This document shows, in pieces, positions 13,461 to 26,111 of a stretch of 64,000 bases of DNA. This DNA is from Cannabis sativa (lineage: Eukaryota; Streptophyta; Magnoliopsida; Rosales; Cannabaceae), in the NCBI RefSeq assembly GCF_029168945.1, contig NC_083606.1, forward strand, positions 13,232,041 to 13,296,040, read 5' to 3'. The position numbers and the translations under genes were made by a program. The notes beneath the pieces were generated by a model. The model did not search any database, was not told the DNA's origin, and was given only the letters and a program-made list of their open reading frames with translations. Numbering within the stretch: the stretch's first letter is position 1; each line of letters starts with the position of its first letter.

Positions 13461-13480
13461 TACCATGGCTCTGAGGCCAG
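13461..13480 (-). promoter_or_regulatory. primer binding site, initiator-Met tRNA type
   Basis: The minus strand reads TGGCCTCAGAGCCATGGTA two bases inside the 5' LTR. The usual plant copia site starts TGGTATCAGAGC; here positions 4-5 are CC instead of TA. Placement and the shared CAGAGCC core support the call. Confidence 0.75.
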
Positions 13481-13481
13481 T

Positions 13482-15392
13482 TGTTGGGAATTATTTTACC
13501 AGGATCTTAGATCTACTCACAAGTATGTTTATTAACATCCTAAATATTAACTTTCTAAAACGATAAAATAAACACATATAAAGTTAAGAAAACCTTACAT
13601 TGATGCAGCGGAATAAATGTCTCCTTCCACTCAGATCTCTAACCCTTGATTCCTTTCTGTAGCAGAGTATAATCAAGATCTGAGCCCGAATCTCCTTCTT
13701 CTTCAAGCTTTGATCCTTCACAGTCTTCCAATCTATGATTGAGTTACTGCTTGTTGTGTGTGGGCACTTGCTCTTTCACTAGGGTCACGAAAAAGATGAA
13801 GGGAAAAGAGAGAGAGAGATTTCGGCCAAGGTAGAGAGTGAGGAAGGCTCAGTTTTTCTGAAGAGAGAAATTTCTGCCAGAAAGCTAATGAAAGCATGTA
13901 ATTTGACTGAGCCATCACTTTCTATTTATAGGCAACTACTAGGTCTAGGTTTAGAATTATTTGGCATTAAAATAATGAAAATATTAATTTGAAAAAGCTA
14001 ATTAAGTGGCCGGCCTAGGTGTTGTAATGGGCCTCACTTAATTTTGCAATTTTATCAAATTTTATCTCTATTTTCTCAAAAATGCCTATTTTCCAATTCT
14101 AACCTTTTAAATGCCAAAACTAATTATTTAATAACTAAAATAGATTATTAAATAATATTGTCATTTAATTTAATTATTAATTAGACATATAAAGTCCATT
14201 AATAAATAAATAAACCTAGAAAACTCTTTTCCTTACAATTTCACCCCTGCTTAGTGAAAATTCATAAAATTAGACATAGTCTAACTTTAGAATTATAATT
14301 GATCAATCACGAATCAATTAATGAGTCTTACAAGCAGAATGTTCTCAACTAGAATGGGGACCATGGATCTATATGCTGAGCTTCCAATAAGTGAACCAAA
14401 TTTACCAAGTAAATTCCTACTTATTAATTCTTCGTTGAATCCACTCTTAGAACTTAGAATTGCACTCTCAGACTTATATAGAGCATATTGTATGTTTCAC
14501 GATACCAATATACTATCTCATTTAACCATTGTTATAATCTTATTGTGATTTAAAGATCCTCTATATAGATGATTTACATCGAGATGGGATTTCTTTTACC
14601 GTTCTCACCCCTCAATGTATTTTGCCCCTTAAAACACTTAGCTACCTGTAAATGGTGTTTAGTGATCTAATAATTAGTCAGTTAAACAAGAGCTCATCCA
14701 TTTACTTCTATTTGCTAAGCTCGAAGGGAATCATCACTTGACTTCTATACACCAGTAGAAGCTATAGATTCCATATTTATGTTCAGCACTCCCACTCAAT
14801 CATACTATCATGTTCCCAAAATATACGTATCACCCTGACCCTAAAGTAGGCTTAACTAATAAATCTAGGAACATGAATAGCACTCCTGAGTTGAGCCCAA
14901 GCATATCAGGATTTATATTCTTTTCAATCTTAAGATCAACTACTGATATTGACTTGGAAAGATATGTATAACGGTAAGTTTGTAATATCTTAACTTAGTT
15001 GCAATATCGGTCCAGTCCAATGTATACTCCATACATTCGAAACTAGTATACTTTACTAATGTCCTGGAAAGAACATAACACTTACTCCAAGTGTAAGTAC
15101 ACATCATCGCTGATTATCACATTAGTGTAAATCCAATAACACTGATGAAACAGGGACCAAAACTTTTGATTCATATGATCACAATCACATTCCACTGTGT
15201 TGACGATACTGTAATTGTGAATAAACATATGATCTGGATTTAACTGATTTTGTGTGTATGAATGTAATAAACATATTAAACATGCTAAACCACTAGCATG
15301 TAGAATTTATGCAAACATCAATCACTTCTAATTTCTTTTATTGATAACTAATCAGATTGTAAAGAGTTTTATTTAGGGCATAAAACCTAACA
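13482..15392 (-). repeat. copia 5' LTR (right copy)
   Basis: It has 1911 bp and the same termini as the left copy. As the element is on -, this LTR carries the promoter. The outer edge abuts TATGC (15393-15397), the target duplication. Confidence 0.92.
13923..13930 (-). promoter_or_regulatory. TATA box of the copia 5' LTR
   Basis: The minus strand reads TATAAATA. The same box occurs at the equivalent place in the left LTR (6779-6786) and in both related solo LTRs (16275-16282 and 17472-17479), which supports a conserved promoter. Confidence 0.6.
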
Positions 15393-18300
15393 TATGCGCA
15401 GTGGCGCTTATATTGAAAATGATATGTATGATTGTTTAGTAACCGGGATTAGGGTTATTACCCTAATAGGAACGGTCTAATAGCCTAGGGTTATTACCAT
15501 AATCGAGATGAACCATTCTAAGCCCTTATTGTATTCAGACGTGTGAGAGCAACACGTAGGTCTACGCCACGTAGATATAAATAGATGTGTGAGCGTAACA
15601 CATAGGTCTACGCCACGTAGACATAAATAGGCATGTGAGTGTAACATGCATGTCTGTCACACACAGACATATATTAATGGCATTAATGTTTAAATAGCAT
15701 GATGAGTGTATTATTACTGTTATGATTTATACTGTCTTGCTGGGCTTGGCTCACGGGTGCTCTACTGTGCGGGAAAGGGTAAGGCATTAGCTGATCAGCC
15801 ATGAGTTCAGGAGCTGGGCGAAGAATGTGTTGGAAATATTTTACTAGGATCTAGATTTACTACCATGTATGTTTCATTAACATCCTAATATGAATTCTAA
15901 AACAATGAAATAAACACATAAGGGTTTAAGAAAACCTTACATTGGTTGCAGCAGAATATAATGACTCCTTCCGTTCAGATCTCTAGCCCTTGATTCCTTT
16001 TTGTAGCAGAGCATTATCAAGATCTGAACCTGGATCTCTTTCTCTCCTTCATTGATGCTGATTCTCCTTCTTGTTGATTGGATTCTTCACAATCTTGCAC
16101 ACTATGATTGAGATACCACTTGATGTGTGTGGGCACTCACTCATTCACTCAAGGCTGAACAATATGAAGAAGAAAAGAGAAGTAGAGAGTGGCGGCTAGG
16201 TATAGGTAGAAGGCACTCAGGTTTTTCTCTGAAGGAATAAGATGCATCATCTTTTTCCTGAAGCCATCACTACCTATTTATAGGTAACCACCTAGGTTTA
16301 GATTAGAATTATTTGGCATTAAAATAATGAAAAAATAAATGGTAAATTAAATGCATAGTGGCCGGCCATGTGTAGGATAATGGGCCCCACTTGTAATTTT
16401 GCCATTTTGTCATTTTTCATCCCATTTTTTTCAAAAACGCCAATTTTTCCAATTTAACCACTTGAATGCCAATTCTAATTATTTAATAAAAAATTAATTA
16501 TTAAATAATATTGTCATTTAATATATTTATAAATTAGACATATAAAGTCTCTTAATTAACAAATAAAACCTAGAATATCTTTTCTTACAATTTTGCCCTT
16601 GCTTAGTGAAAATTCATAAACTAGACATTGTCTAATTTTAGATTTATAATTGATTAATCAAAATCAATTCACTGAGTCTTACAAGCAGTATGGTCTCAAC
16701 TAGTATGGGAACCATGGGCCTATATAACCGAGCTTCCAATAAGCCGAACCGAATTTACCAAGTAAATTCCCTAACTTATTAATTCCTTGTTGAATCCACT
16801 CTTAGAACTTGAAATTGCACTCTCAGTCATATAGAACGCTCTATATGTTCCACGATATAGATACACTATTAATTATCCATTGTTATAATCCTAATTTGAT
16901 CAATGATCCTCTAATAGATGATCTACATGTATAGGGACTAAATTACCGTTACACCCTTCAATGTATTTTATCTTTAAAAAACTTAGCTCCGTATAAATGG
17001 TATTTCAGCAAAGTGAAATGAGATCTCAACCATTTATCTCTAGCCAAGCTCGAAGGATATCATTGTTGGAAATTATTTTACCAGGATCTAGATTTACTAA
17101 CAAGTATGTTTGATTAACAACCTAATATGAATTCTAAAACAATGAAAATAAACACATATAAAGTTTAAGAAACCTTACAGTGGGTGCAGCGGAATAATAT
17201 GACTCCTTCCATTCAGATCTCTAGCCCTTGATTCCTTTCTGTAGCAGAGCATAATCAAGATCTGAATCTGGATCTTCTTTTCTCCTTCTTTGATGCAGAA
17301 TTTCCATAGTCTTACATACTATGATTGAGATACCACTTGATGTGTGTGGGCACTACTCATCACTCAAGGAATTTCGAAAACAGAGAAGAAAGAAAGAGAG
17401 AGAGTGGCGGCTTCATAGTGTTTGAGAGAATAAACAGTAAAGTGTCTGTCAAACCTGAAGCCTTTACCTTCTATTTATAGAATACCACATAGGGTTAAAG
17501 TTGAATTATTTGGCATTTAAAAATGAAAAATAAAATGAGAAATAGAAGCATAGGTGGCCGGCCATACATAGAGGAAACAAGCCTTCCACTTTTCCAACTT
17601 TCCTATTTCATCATTTCTAGTTTCCCATTTTCTCAAAGATTGCCAATTCTCTCTTTCAACTACATAAATGTCAAATCTAATTATTTAATAACTATAATTA
17701 ATTATTAAATAATATATTGTCATTTATTTTATTTATTAATAAAAAACTAATCAAAGTTTCTCAATTAATAAATATACCCTTTAAACTCTCTATTTTCTGT
17801 TTTACCGTTGCTTAGTGAAAATTCATAAAGCAGACATAGTCTAACTTTTAGAATTTTAATTGATTAATTAAAATCAATTAACTGAGTCTTACAAGCAGTA
17901 TGGTCTCAACTAGTATGGGGACCATGGGTCTATATAACCGAGCTTCCAATAAGTCGAACCGAATTTACCAAGTAAATTCTCTAACTTATTAATTCCCCAT
18001 TGAATCCACACTTAGAACTTGGAATTGCACTCTCAGTCATATAGAACGCTCTATATGTTCCATGATATAGACACGTCATTAGTTATCCATTGTTATAACC
18101 CTAATGTGATCAATGATCCTCTATATAGATGATTTACACTGTAAAGGGATTAAATTACCGTAACACCCTACAATGTATTTTATCCTTAAAACACTTAACC
18201 CTGTATAAATGATATTTCAGCTAAGTGAAATGAGATCTCCACCATTTATTTTCGTTTGGTTAAGCTCGAAGGAAATCATCCTTTACTTTCTATTCGCCAG

Positions 18301-18482
18301 ATAGAAGCTATAGATTCCATATTTATGTTAGCGCTCCCACTCAATTGCACTATCGTGTTCCCAAAATGTACGTATCACCCTGACCCAAAAGTAGGCTTAA
18401 CTAACAAATCAAAGAACACGGATAACACTCTTGAGATTGAACCTAACCATATCAGGATTAAGATCATTTGATCTAGGATCAA

Positions 18483-19732
18483 TGTTAGGCTATTTTTAGC
18501 CTATGTTTTGGATCTAATTTATGTGCGTTTTTCGCTGTGTTGGGACGGAATTACGCTTGTTATCTATGTTTTCAGGTTCTTTGGAATAAAAGAGGTCTCG
18601 GGTGCAGAAATGCAATAAAAGACGTGCTGAGCTGAAGAAAACACAATTTTTGAGGAATTGTGTATATATGGCCGCGGCTAGACACAACTTGGCCGCGGTT
18701 AGATCTCGAAAATTTAGAAGGCTACAGTCGCCGCGGCGAGGGGGAGTCTCGCCGCGGCCATTTAAGAGATATAGAGAGCACCCAATTTTGCAATTATCTC
18801 GCCGCGGCGAGAGGGAGCTTGGCCGCGGCGAGATCCCGTACGGACCAGGGGCATTTTCGTCCATCGAACCCTAAAAATTAGTTATAAATAGAAAACTGCG
18901 ATTGGAAGTCAAAGGAAGCGATTTGGAACCCTAGAATACAGCAGAGAGCGGCAGGAAGAGCACAGAGATTCAAGTGACGATCCAGAATTCATCCACCAAC
19001 AGTTTCTTTCTTTATTCCTCTTTAATTTATTTATGTTGAATATTGCTTTAGGAATGATTATGGATTTGTTTCTGAACTAAATTTCCCATTTAGGGAGGAT
19101 GATGATTGTTGTTTAATGTTTTGCCTAGTTAATGTTTAATTACCATTCCTCAATTCTTGTGTGTGAAATTATCTTAATTTGTTCTTAATTTCATGTTTAA
19201 GATTGATCACCTTGTGCATGCTCTATGATCTCAATTCGAAATCTGAAAAGTGAGAATTGAGAATGCTAAAATAAAGATAATCGATGTTCTATGTGAAACG
19301 AAAGTATTCACATGACTTATGTGACGAGTAGATTATTACTTAATGCTGATTTCATGTTAGTTTAATTAAGGAATTAATTAAATAACATGTGATTTAGAAT
19401 CTAGAAGATCTGAAAGGAGCTAGATTACTTCATAATCTGTCATTCACTTCAAGAATAGGATAGTAATTAAGCATTAACGATTTGGGTAAACAACAACAGG
19501 ATTCTCCTCCCTATTATCTCATCTTGCTCAACTTTCAATTGTGTTATCAAGTTTTCTGAATTACTTTCATACTTTACTGTTTTTAAATCATAATTGCTTT
19601 CGATTTGCCGAATAGAATTATAAGTATAGTTTAGTGTTATTTAATCCAATTCCCTGTGGGATCGACCTCACCTGTGTGGGATTTACTACTTGATTGCGTA
19701 TACTTGCGTAGTGTTCATAAATTATAGCAACA
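18483..19732 (+). repeat. Athila-type 5' LTR
   Basis: It runs from TGTTAGGCTATTTTTAGCC to AATTATAGCAACA, 1250 bp. A U3 block at 18670-18830 carries six CCGCGG palindromes. It is followed by the promoter TATA box at 18883. Confidence 0.93.
18883..18890 (+). promoter_or_regulatory. TATA box of the Athila-type 5' LTR
   Basis: The sequence TATAAATA lies 55 bp after the last CCGCGG motif. The same box is at 28959-28966 in the 3' LTR. It is the likely start of element transcription. Confidence 0.6.
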
Positions 19733-19738
19733 AGTTTT

Positions 19739-19756
19739 TGGCGCCGTTGCCGGGGA
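19739..19756 (+). promoter_or_regulatory. primer binding site, tRNA-Asp type
   Basis: The sequence TGGCGCCGTTGCCGGGGA lies six bases after the LTR. This is the classical Athila/Tat primer site complementary to the 3' end of tRNA-Asp. Confidence 0.9.
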
Positions 19757-19881
19757 ATTGTTTAAAGATTAATATTACATAAGATTATACTAACTTCTAC
19801 TTTGGTATATTTTCTCTTGCTGATTTTTTCTAACCTTTTTCTTGCAATATTTTCTTGATCTATTTCAGGAATCCTAAGTGT

Positions 19882-21045
19882 ATGCGCCGTCAAGGACAAG
19901 CAGTCATATTACCAGTTGATCCTGAAATCGAGAAAACTTGCAGGAGGAATCGAAAGAACAAGAGGCAAGAAAGAGTTTCAGCAACTGCTGAAACATCAGA
20001 AATCATGGCTGCCAATGTGAACAATAATGCTGGAAACAATGGGGGTAATAACGGTAACAATGGAGGTGCCGTGGAAGATCAAGCTAATGGTCGTAGCTTG
20101 AGAGATTACATTTTCCCTACTCTGACGGGAGTGCAGTCATGTATCAGGCCACCGGCAGTGGATGCAAACAACTTCGAGATTAAACCCGCCATCCTTCAAA
20201 TGGTGCAGTCTTCAGTTCAGTTTGGTGGCCTCCCTTCTGAAGATCCTAATCTGCATCTCTCTAACTTCATGGAACTTTGTGAAACTTTTAAAGTTAATGG
20301 AGTTAGCGATGATGCCATTCGACTGAGATTGTTTCCATTCTCGCTCAGAGAACGAGCCAAGAGTTGGTTGAACTCCTTGCCACCCAATTCTATTGCCACC
20401 TGGAATGATCTGGCAACAAAATTCTTGTTAAAGTTCTTTCCTCCAGCCAAGTCTGCAAAGCTGAGAGGAGAAATCAATAATTTCTGCCAACAAGATAATG
20501 AATCTCTCCATGAGGCTTGGGAGAGGTTTAAAGATCTGATCAGGAGGTGTCCTCATCATGGTATAGAGAAGTGGATGCTGGTTCACAACTTCTACAACGA
20601 GCTGGTTGGTAATACTAGAACTCTAATAGATGCAGCAGCGGGCGGAGCTTTTATGAGAAAGAGTGCTAATGAGGCGTATGATCTATTGGAGGAGATGGCT
20701 CTAAACAATCAGCAGTGGCCAACTGAAAGAAGTCAATCTAAGAAGGTAGCTGGTGTGTTAGAAGTTGATGCCATCACAAAGTTAACAACTCAGGTTGAAG
20801 CATTGACAAAAATAATTGCAGGGCAAGCTAAACAAGCCCAAATTGTTTGTGAGTTATGTGGAGGAAGTCATCACTTTTCGGAGGGTCAAGCAGATGTGGA
20901 TGATTTGCCAATGGATGAAGCTAAAGCCATTGGGAATTTTTCACAGAACAACAACAACAACAACAATTATGGGTTCAACCAGGGTAACAACCGAAGAAAC
21001 AGTGGGTTCTATCAGCAACGAAATCAGAACCAGCAGTTTAATTAG
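19882..21045 (+). CDS. gag: Athila-type Gag
   Basis: The frame has 387 aa from the ATG at 19882. The open frame extends 27 bases further 5' only through a non-ATG codon. An Asn/Gly-rich stretch (about residues 45-65) is followed by the retrotransposon gag domain (about 85-260), with the typical [20 protein letters not shown] and [18 protein letters not shown] signatures. A partial nucleocapsid region contains [10 protein letters not shown] near 330. The usual following CCHC spacing is incomplete, and the region ends in an Asn-rich tail. The frame stops at a TAG (21043-21045), and pol continues in the same frame after it. This could be a readthrough-type junction or a simple nonsense mutation. 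Gag forms the particle shell around the element RNA. Confidence 0.88.
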   Translation: MRRQGQAVILPVDPEIEKTCRRNRKNKRQERVSATAETSEIMAANVNNNAGNNGGNNGNNGGAVEDQANGRSLRDYIFPTLTGVQSCIRPPAVDANNFEIKPAILQMVQSSVQFGGLPSEDPNLHLSNFMELCETFKVNGVSDDAIRLRLFPFSLRERAKSWLNSLPPNSIATWNDLATKFLLKFFPPAKSAKLRGEINNFCQQDNESLHEAWERFKDLIRRCPHHGIEKWMLVHNFYNELVGNTRTLIDAAAGGAFMRKSANEAYDLLEEMALNNQQWPTERSQSKKVAGVLEVDAITKLTTQVEALTKIIAGQAKQAQIVCELCGGSHHFSEGQADVDDLPMDEAKAIGNFSQNNNNNNNYGFNQGNNRRNSGFYQQRNQNQQFN

Positions 21046-21072
21046 CAACAAGCCTCTGGTGGAAATTCTAGT

Positions 21073-24000
21073 TTGCAAACAGATTTACTGCTTCAATTTA
21101 TGACTGAAACTAGATCTTCAATTAAAGACCTGCAGACTCAGATGGGCCAGTTAGCAACTCAGGTAGCAACCCGCCCTCAAGGAAATTTGCCTAGCACAAC
21201 TGAAGTCAATCCCAAAGAAAACTGCAAAGCAATTACCCTGAGGAGCGGTAAGAAGTATGATGGGCCTGAGTTACCACAACCAGTTGAGGTAGATGAAGAA
21301 ATAAATGCTCAACCAGTGCAAACACCAGCACCAACAGTAGAGAAGGCTACTGAAAGCGCAGCACTACCACAACAGTCTCCACCTATTAGCATTGATCATC
21401 ATGTGAAAATACCCTATCCTCAGAGGCTCAGAAAGTCAAGCTTAGACAAGCAGTTCACCAAGTTTCTAGAAGTCTTCAAAAGACTTCACATCAACATTCC
21501 TTTTGCTGAAGCTCTAGAGCAGATGCCAAGTTATGTGAAGTTTATGAAGGAAATTTTGTCAAAAAAGAGGAAGATGGAAGATTATGAGACAGTGGCTCTA
21601 ACTGAAGAGTGCAGCGCTATTCTACAGAAGAAACTTCCTCCAAAACTTAGAGATCCCGGGAGCTTCACTATTCCTTGTACTATTGGAAAAATTGAAGGAA
21701 TAAATGCATTATGTGATTTGGGAGCCAGTATAAACTTAATGCCTTTGTCAGTGTTTAAAAGACTGCAGCTGGGTGAAGCAAAGCCAACCACGGTAACTCT
21801 TCAATTGGCGGATCGATCACTAACTCATCCTAGAGGAGTCATTGAGGATGTGTTAGTAAAAGTTGACAAGTTCATCTTTCCAGCTGACTTCATTGTTCTG
21901 GATATGGAAGAAGACAGCAATGTTCCTATTATCCTGGGGAGACCCTTCTTGGCAACAGGGAAAGCACTAATTGATGTTCAGAAAGGAGAGTTAAAGCTGA
22001 GGGTACAAGGAGATGAAGTTGTATTTAATGTTCTCAAAGCAATGACCTACCCTACGGCTAGCGACAACTGTTTTGCAATTGATGTGGTGGACCAGTTGGT
22101 GGAGACAAAGACGCATATTGAAGACCCTCTTAATCTGACTTTGGTACAAGGGGAGGTGGTGGAACAAGACGGTAAGGAAGCTTATGAGTATGCTATGTGG
22201 CTCGACTCTTATGGACCGCTGAATAGAAAATACTATGAAGAGTTAGGAGTCATACCAATAAAGCCTACCCCATCTACTGAAAAGCCTCATCAACTAGAGT
22301 TAAAAGTCCTACCGGAGCATCTCAGGTACGAATATTTGGGAGAAAATAAGACACTTCCTGTTATTGTGGCATCTTCCCTATCTTCTGTAGAGTCAGACAA
22401 GCTATTACGGGTTCTAAGGAAGCATACGAAAGCCATTGGATGGACTTTAGCAGATATTAAAGGGATCAGCCCTTCAACTGTAATGCACAGAATCTTAATG
22501 GAGGAAGGAGTGAAGCCTACCATTGATGCACAACGAAGATTAAATCCACCAATGAAGGAGGTTGTCAGAAAAGAAGTCTTAAAGTGGTTAGATGTCGGGG
22601 TAGCGTATCCTATTTCAGATAGTAAATGGGTGAGTCCAGTCCAAGTTGTTCCAAAGAAAGGAGGGATGACGGTGGTGAAGAATGAAAAGAATGAACTCAT
22701 CCCAACCAGAACTGTCACGGGATGGAGAATTTGCATTGACTACCGGAAACTCAACAAGGCCACAAGAAAAGATCACTTTCCACTCCCATTCATTGATCAG
22801 ATGTTAGACAAGTTGGCAGGTCAAGAGTACTATTGTTTCCTTGATGGGTACTCAGGGTATCACCAAATAGCTATAGCACCGGAGGATCAAGAGAAAACAA
22901 CATTCACATGTCCATATGGTACTTTTGCTTTTCAACGAATGCCATTTGGGCTGTGTAATGCTCCAGCAACATTTCAGAGGTGTATGATGGCCATATTTTT
23001 CAGATTTAATAGAAAAATGCATCGAGGTGTTCATGGATGATTTTTCAATGTTTGGTTCATCGTTTGACCAATGTTTAAGCAACTTGGAATTGGTTTTAAC
23101 AAGGTGTGAAGACTCTAATTTGGTTTTGAACTGGGAAAAGTGCCATTTCATGGTTACAGAAGGAATAGTGCTGGGACACAAAATCTCGAAAGAAGGTATT
23201 GAGGTTGACAGAGCCAAAGTATCTACAATTGAGAACTTGCCTCCTCCAGTTTCAGTTAAGGGAGTTCGAAGCTTTTTGGGTCATGCCGGGTTCTATAGAA
23301 GATTTATCAAAGATTTCTCCAAAGTTGCCAAACCGCTATCCAATCTTCTCGCTAGTGGAGTACCTTTTGAATTTGGGAAAGATTGTCTTGAAGCATTCCA
23401 GATTCTCAAGGATAAGTTGATTTCAGCACCGATCGTGACTACACCAAACTGGGAATTACCTTTTGAAATCATGTGCGATGCAAGTGATTATGCGATTGGA
23501 GCAGTTTTGGGACAACGGGTTGACAAGGTATTCAGAACCATTTACTATGCAAGCAAAACCTTGAATGATGCCCAACTGAATTACGCTACTACAGAAAAAG
23601 AGATGCTGGCTATAGTGTTTGCATGTGACAAATTTCGACCCTACTTGATTGGCAATAAGGTGATAGTGTATACTGATCATTCAGCAATCAAATACTTGAT
23701 GACTAAGAAGGATGCCAAACCACGACTAATTCGATGGGTTCTTCTTTTGCAAGAATTTGATCTAGACATAAAAGATAAGAAGGGTACTGAGAATCTGGTG
23801 GCAGATCACTTGTCAAGACTAGAGCTGGAAGAAAGTTAGAATACGAAAGAGGTACAAATAAATGAACAATTTCCCGATGAACAACTCTTTAGTGTGAGGG
23901 AAAGCCTAATGGTACCATGGTATGCTGATTATGTTAACTACTTGGCTGCCAATATCACTCCTCCTGAGCTATCTCGCCAACAACTAAAGAAATTCTTTTC

Positions 24001-25197
24001 TGAGGTGAAACATTACTACTGGGAAGAGCCAATCCTCTACAAGCACTGTGCAGATCAGATAATAAGAAGGTGTGTGCCTGAAGAGGAGATGTACTCTATT
24101 CTTAATCACTGTCATGCTCTACCATGTGGGGGACACTTTAGTGGAACTAGAACAGCTGCCAAGGTGTTGCAAAGCGGATTCTTTTGGCCAACACTTTTCA
24201 AAGATGCTAGTAGTTTTGTGAAGGCATGTGATCGTTGTCAGCGTACAGGAAACATCTCAAGGAGAAACGAAATGCCTTTGACAGGAATCTTGGAAGTAGA
24301 GTTGTTTGATGTATGGGGGATAGACTTTATGGGTCCTTTTCCTTCATCATTTAGCAATCTATACATTTTACTAGCTGTGGATTACGTATCAAAATAGGTA
24401 GAAGTTGCAGCAACACCAGCTAATGATGGAAAAACAGTTCTTCGGTTCCTTCAGAAAAATATATTCACACGGTTTGGTACTCCCCGAGCGATCATAAGCG
24501 ATGAAGGGAGTCACTTCTGCAATAAACAGTTCGAAGCTCTTCTTTCAAAATATGGTGTTCGTCATAGAACTGCTCTCCCCTATCATCCGCAAAGTAATGG
24601 CCAAGCTGAGATTTCTAACCGGGAAATAAAGATTATTCTGGAGAAAACGGTGCAGAGATCAAGGAAAGATTGGTCAAGAAAGTTGGATGACGCATTGTGG
24701 GCCTATAGAACAGCGTTCAAAACGCCAATCGGGATGTCACCATATCGGTTGGTGTTTGGAAAGGCGTGTCATTTACCGGTGGAGTTAGAACACAAAGCTT
24801 ATTGGGCAATGAAAACTCTGAACATGGACTTAAAGGCTGCCGGCGTAAAAGACTACTACAGCTGGATGAATTGGAGGAATTTCGAAACGAAGCTTATGAG
24901 AACGCTAAGATTTACAAGGAAAGAACTAAGAGGTGGCATGACCGAAATTTAGTCAGAAAGGAGTTTCAACCTGGTCAACAAGTTCTACTCTTCAACTCAA
25001 GACTAAAGTTGTTTCCTGGTAAATTAAAGTCAAGGTGGTCAGGGCCATTTACAGTGATCAAGGTGTTTCCCTATGGAGCGGTGGAACTAAAAGGTGAAGG
25101 TCCTAATACTTTCAAAGTGAATGGGCAGCGATTAAAGCTCTACTTGGGAGGTCAATTTGATCAAACCAAGTCCGCCATGATTCTGGCGCCACTATGA
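21073..25197 (+). pseudogene. pol: Athila-type Pol (protease, RT, RNase H, integrase), broken
   Basis: Domains in order: an aspartic protease with CDLGASINLMPLSV (about 21710-21750); reverse transcriptase (22500-23100) with the MPFGLCNAPATFQR box and the FMDDFS active site at about 23030; RNase H (about 23460-23830) with the [11 protein letters not shown] and TDHSAIKYL motifs; and integrase with an H-H-C-C zinc finger (about 24110-24240), a first catalytic Asp in WGIDFMGPFP and a second in IISDEGSHF. The reading frame is broken at four places: an extra T in a T-run at about 22996-23000, TAG at 23837, TAG at 24395 (at a Trp position), and a shift near 24840-24850. A relic of the upstream gag-pol junction also carries a TAG (21043). 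The last part, to 25197, is the integrase C-terminal region. Enzyme function is lost in this copy. Confidence 0.9.
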
Positions 25198-26111
25198 AGA
25201 TTTCGATCAACGTCTAGCTATGCGACGATAAAGTTAGCGCTAATTGGGAGGCAACCCAAGTGTTCTTTATGATTTAGTTGAACTCTTTTTAAGTTTTACT
25301 GTTATTTTTCTTTTTCAGTTTGACCAGTTTTTTGTGAAAAAAAAAAAAAAAATTCCCAGTGGCCGCGGCGATGGAGTGTATGGTCGCGGCCATTTAAGCC
25401 TTACAGAGAGGAGAAAAATTGCACGAATTCTGGCCGCGGCGAGGGGACATACCACCGCGGCCATTTAAGAGTTACAGAGGGGGGGGGGTTATTTTCACGG
25501 ATTCTCGCCGCGGCGAGGCTATATCTCGCCGCGACGAGATTGGTCAGAGTAAGTTTAAAAACCCCAAATCCCTAACATTTCAAACTCACACCACATTCAA
25601 ACCCTCACCTCTCCACGCCAAAAACACCTTCTCCACCATATTTTTCTTCATCTAATCCCATTCAAAACCACATTCAACCAAACCTAACCATACACTTTCA
25701 TCATCAATCATCCTAAACCCTTATTACTCTCATCAAACACTAATTCTCACTCAAAATCAACCCCAAATCCCTAAAACCTCACCCAAAAATTTCAAAACCC
25801 TTATTCATCTTTTCTTTCTCAAGAGCTTCAAGCTTTCAACAATGGAGGATGATTAAAAGAGGAATTCTCATTGAGGTATTGATTCTACGACTTCCAATCC
25901 AATTTTTATTGAAGAATTTGTGAATTGTTGGATAGTTTTGGATAATTTGTTGGATATTTGGGATTTTTGCTATATACATTGTTGAAAATTGTTTGTGTGA
26001 ATAGAATTGGGTTTGATTGAGAGGGAATTAATTCCCGGGAAGTGGATTTTTAAGGGGAAGTGCTGTTGAAATTTTGAAAAATCTTGAGAGTTAGAAAAAA
26101 ATTTGGGTGAT
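25198..26111 (+). other. spacer between integrase and the env-position frame
   Basis: Non-coding. It opens with an A-run (25337-25352), then a 180-bp block (25360-25545) with four CCGCGG palindromes (25363, 25434, 25455, 25508) plus near-copies. This block echoes the CCGCGG block of the LTR, including the shared word gcggccatttaagag. The rest is C/A-rich and AT-rich sequence leading to the next ATG. Confidence 0.7.

Larger units (their letters stand above)
6338..15392 (-). mobile_element. complete non-autonomous Ty1/copia retrotransposon
   Basis: This 9055-bp element has two LTRs of 1911 bp each and a perfect TATGC target duplication (6333-6337 and 15393-15397). Orientation is minus. The PBS lies beside the right LTR (13461-13480), the gag frame reads leftwards (10912-10055), and the polypurine tract lies beside the left LTR (8249-8263). 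By eye the LTRs differ at roughly a dozen sites, so the insertion is recent. Gag is open, but the pol region is reduced to about 1.8 kb of decayed sequence, so the element would need enzymes from elsewhere. Two solo LTRs of the same family lie nearby (15828 and 17064). Confidence 0.92.

Noticed and set aside
18514..18881. Overlapping 73-116 aa frames on both strands in the Athila LTR, repeated at 28590-28957
   Set aside because: They are produced by the CCGCGG-rich block, which lacks stops in several frames. There is no protein similarity.
22290..22736. 148-aa minus-strand frame inside Athila pol
   Set aside because: It is antisense to a well-supported reverse transcriptase and is a shadow frame.
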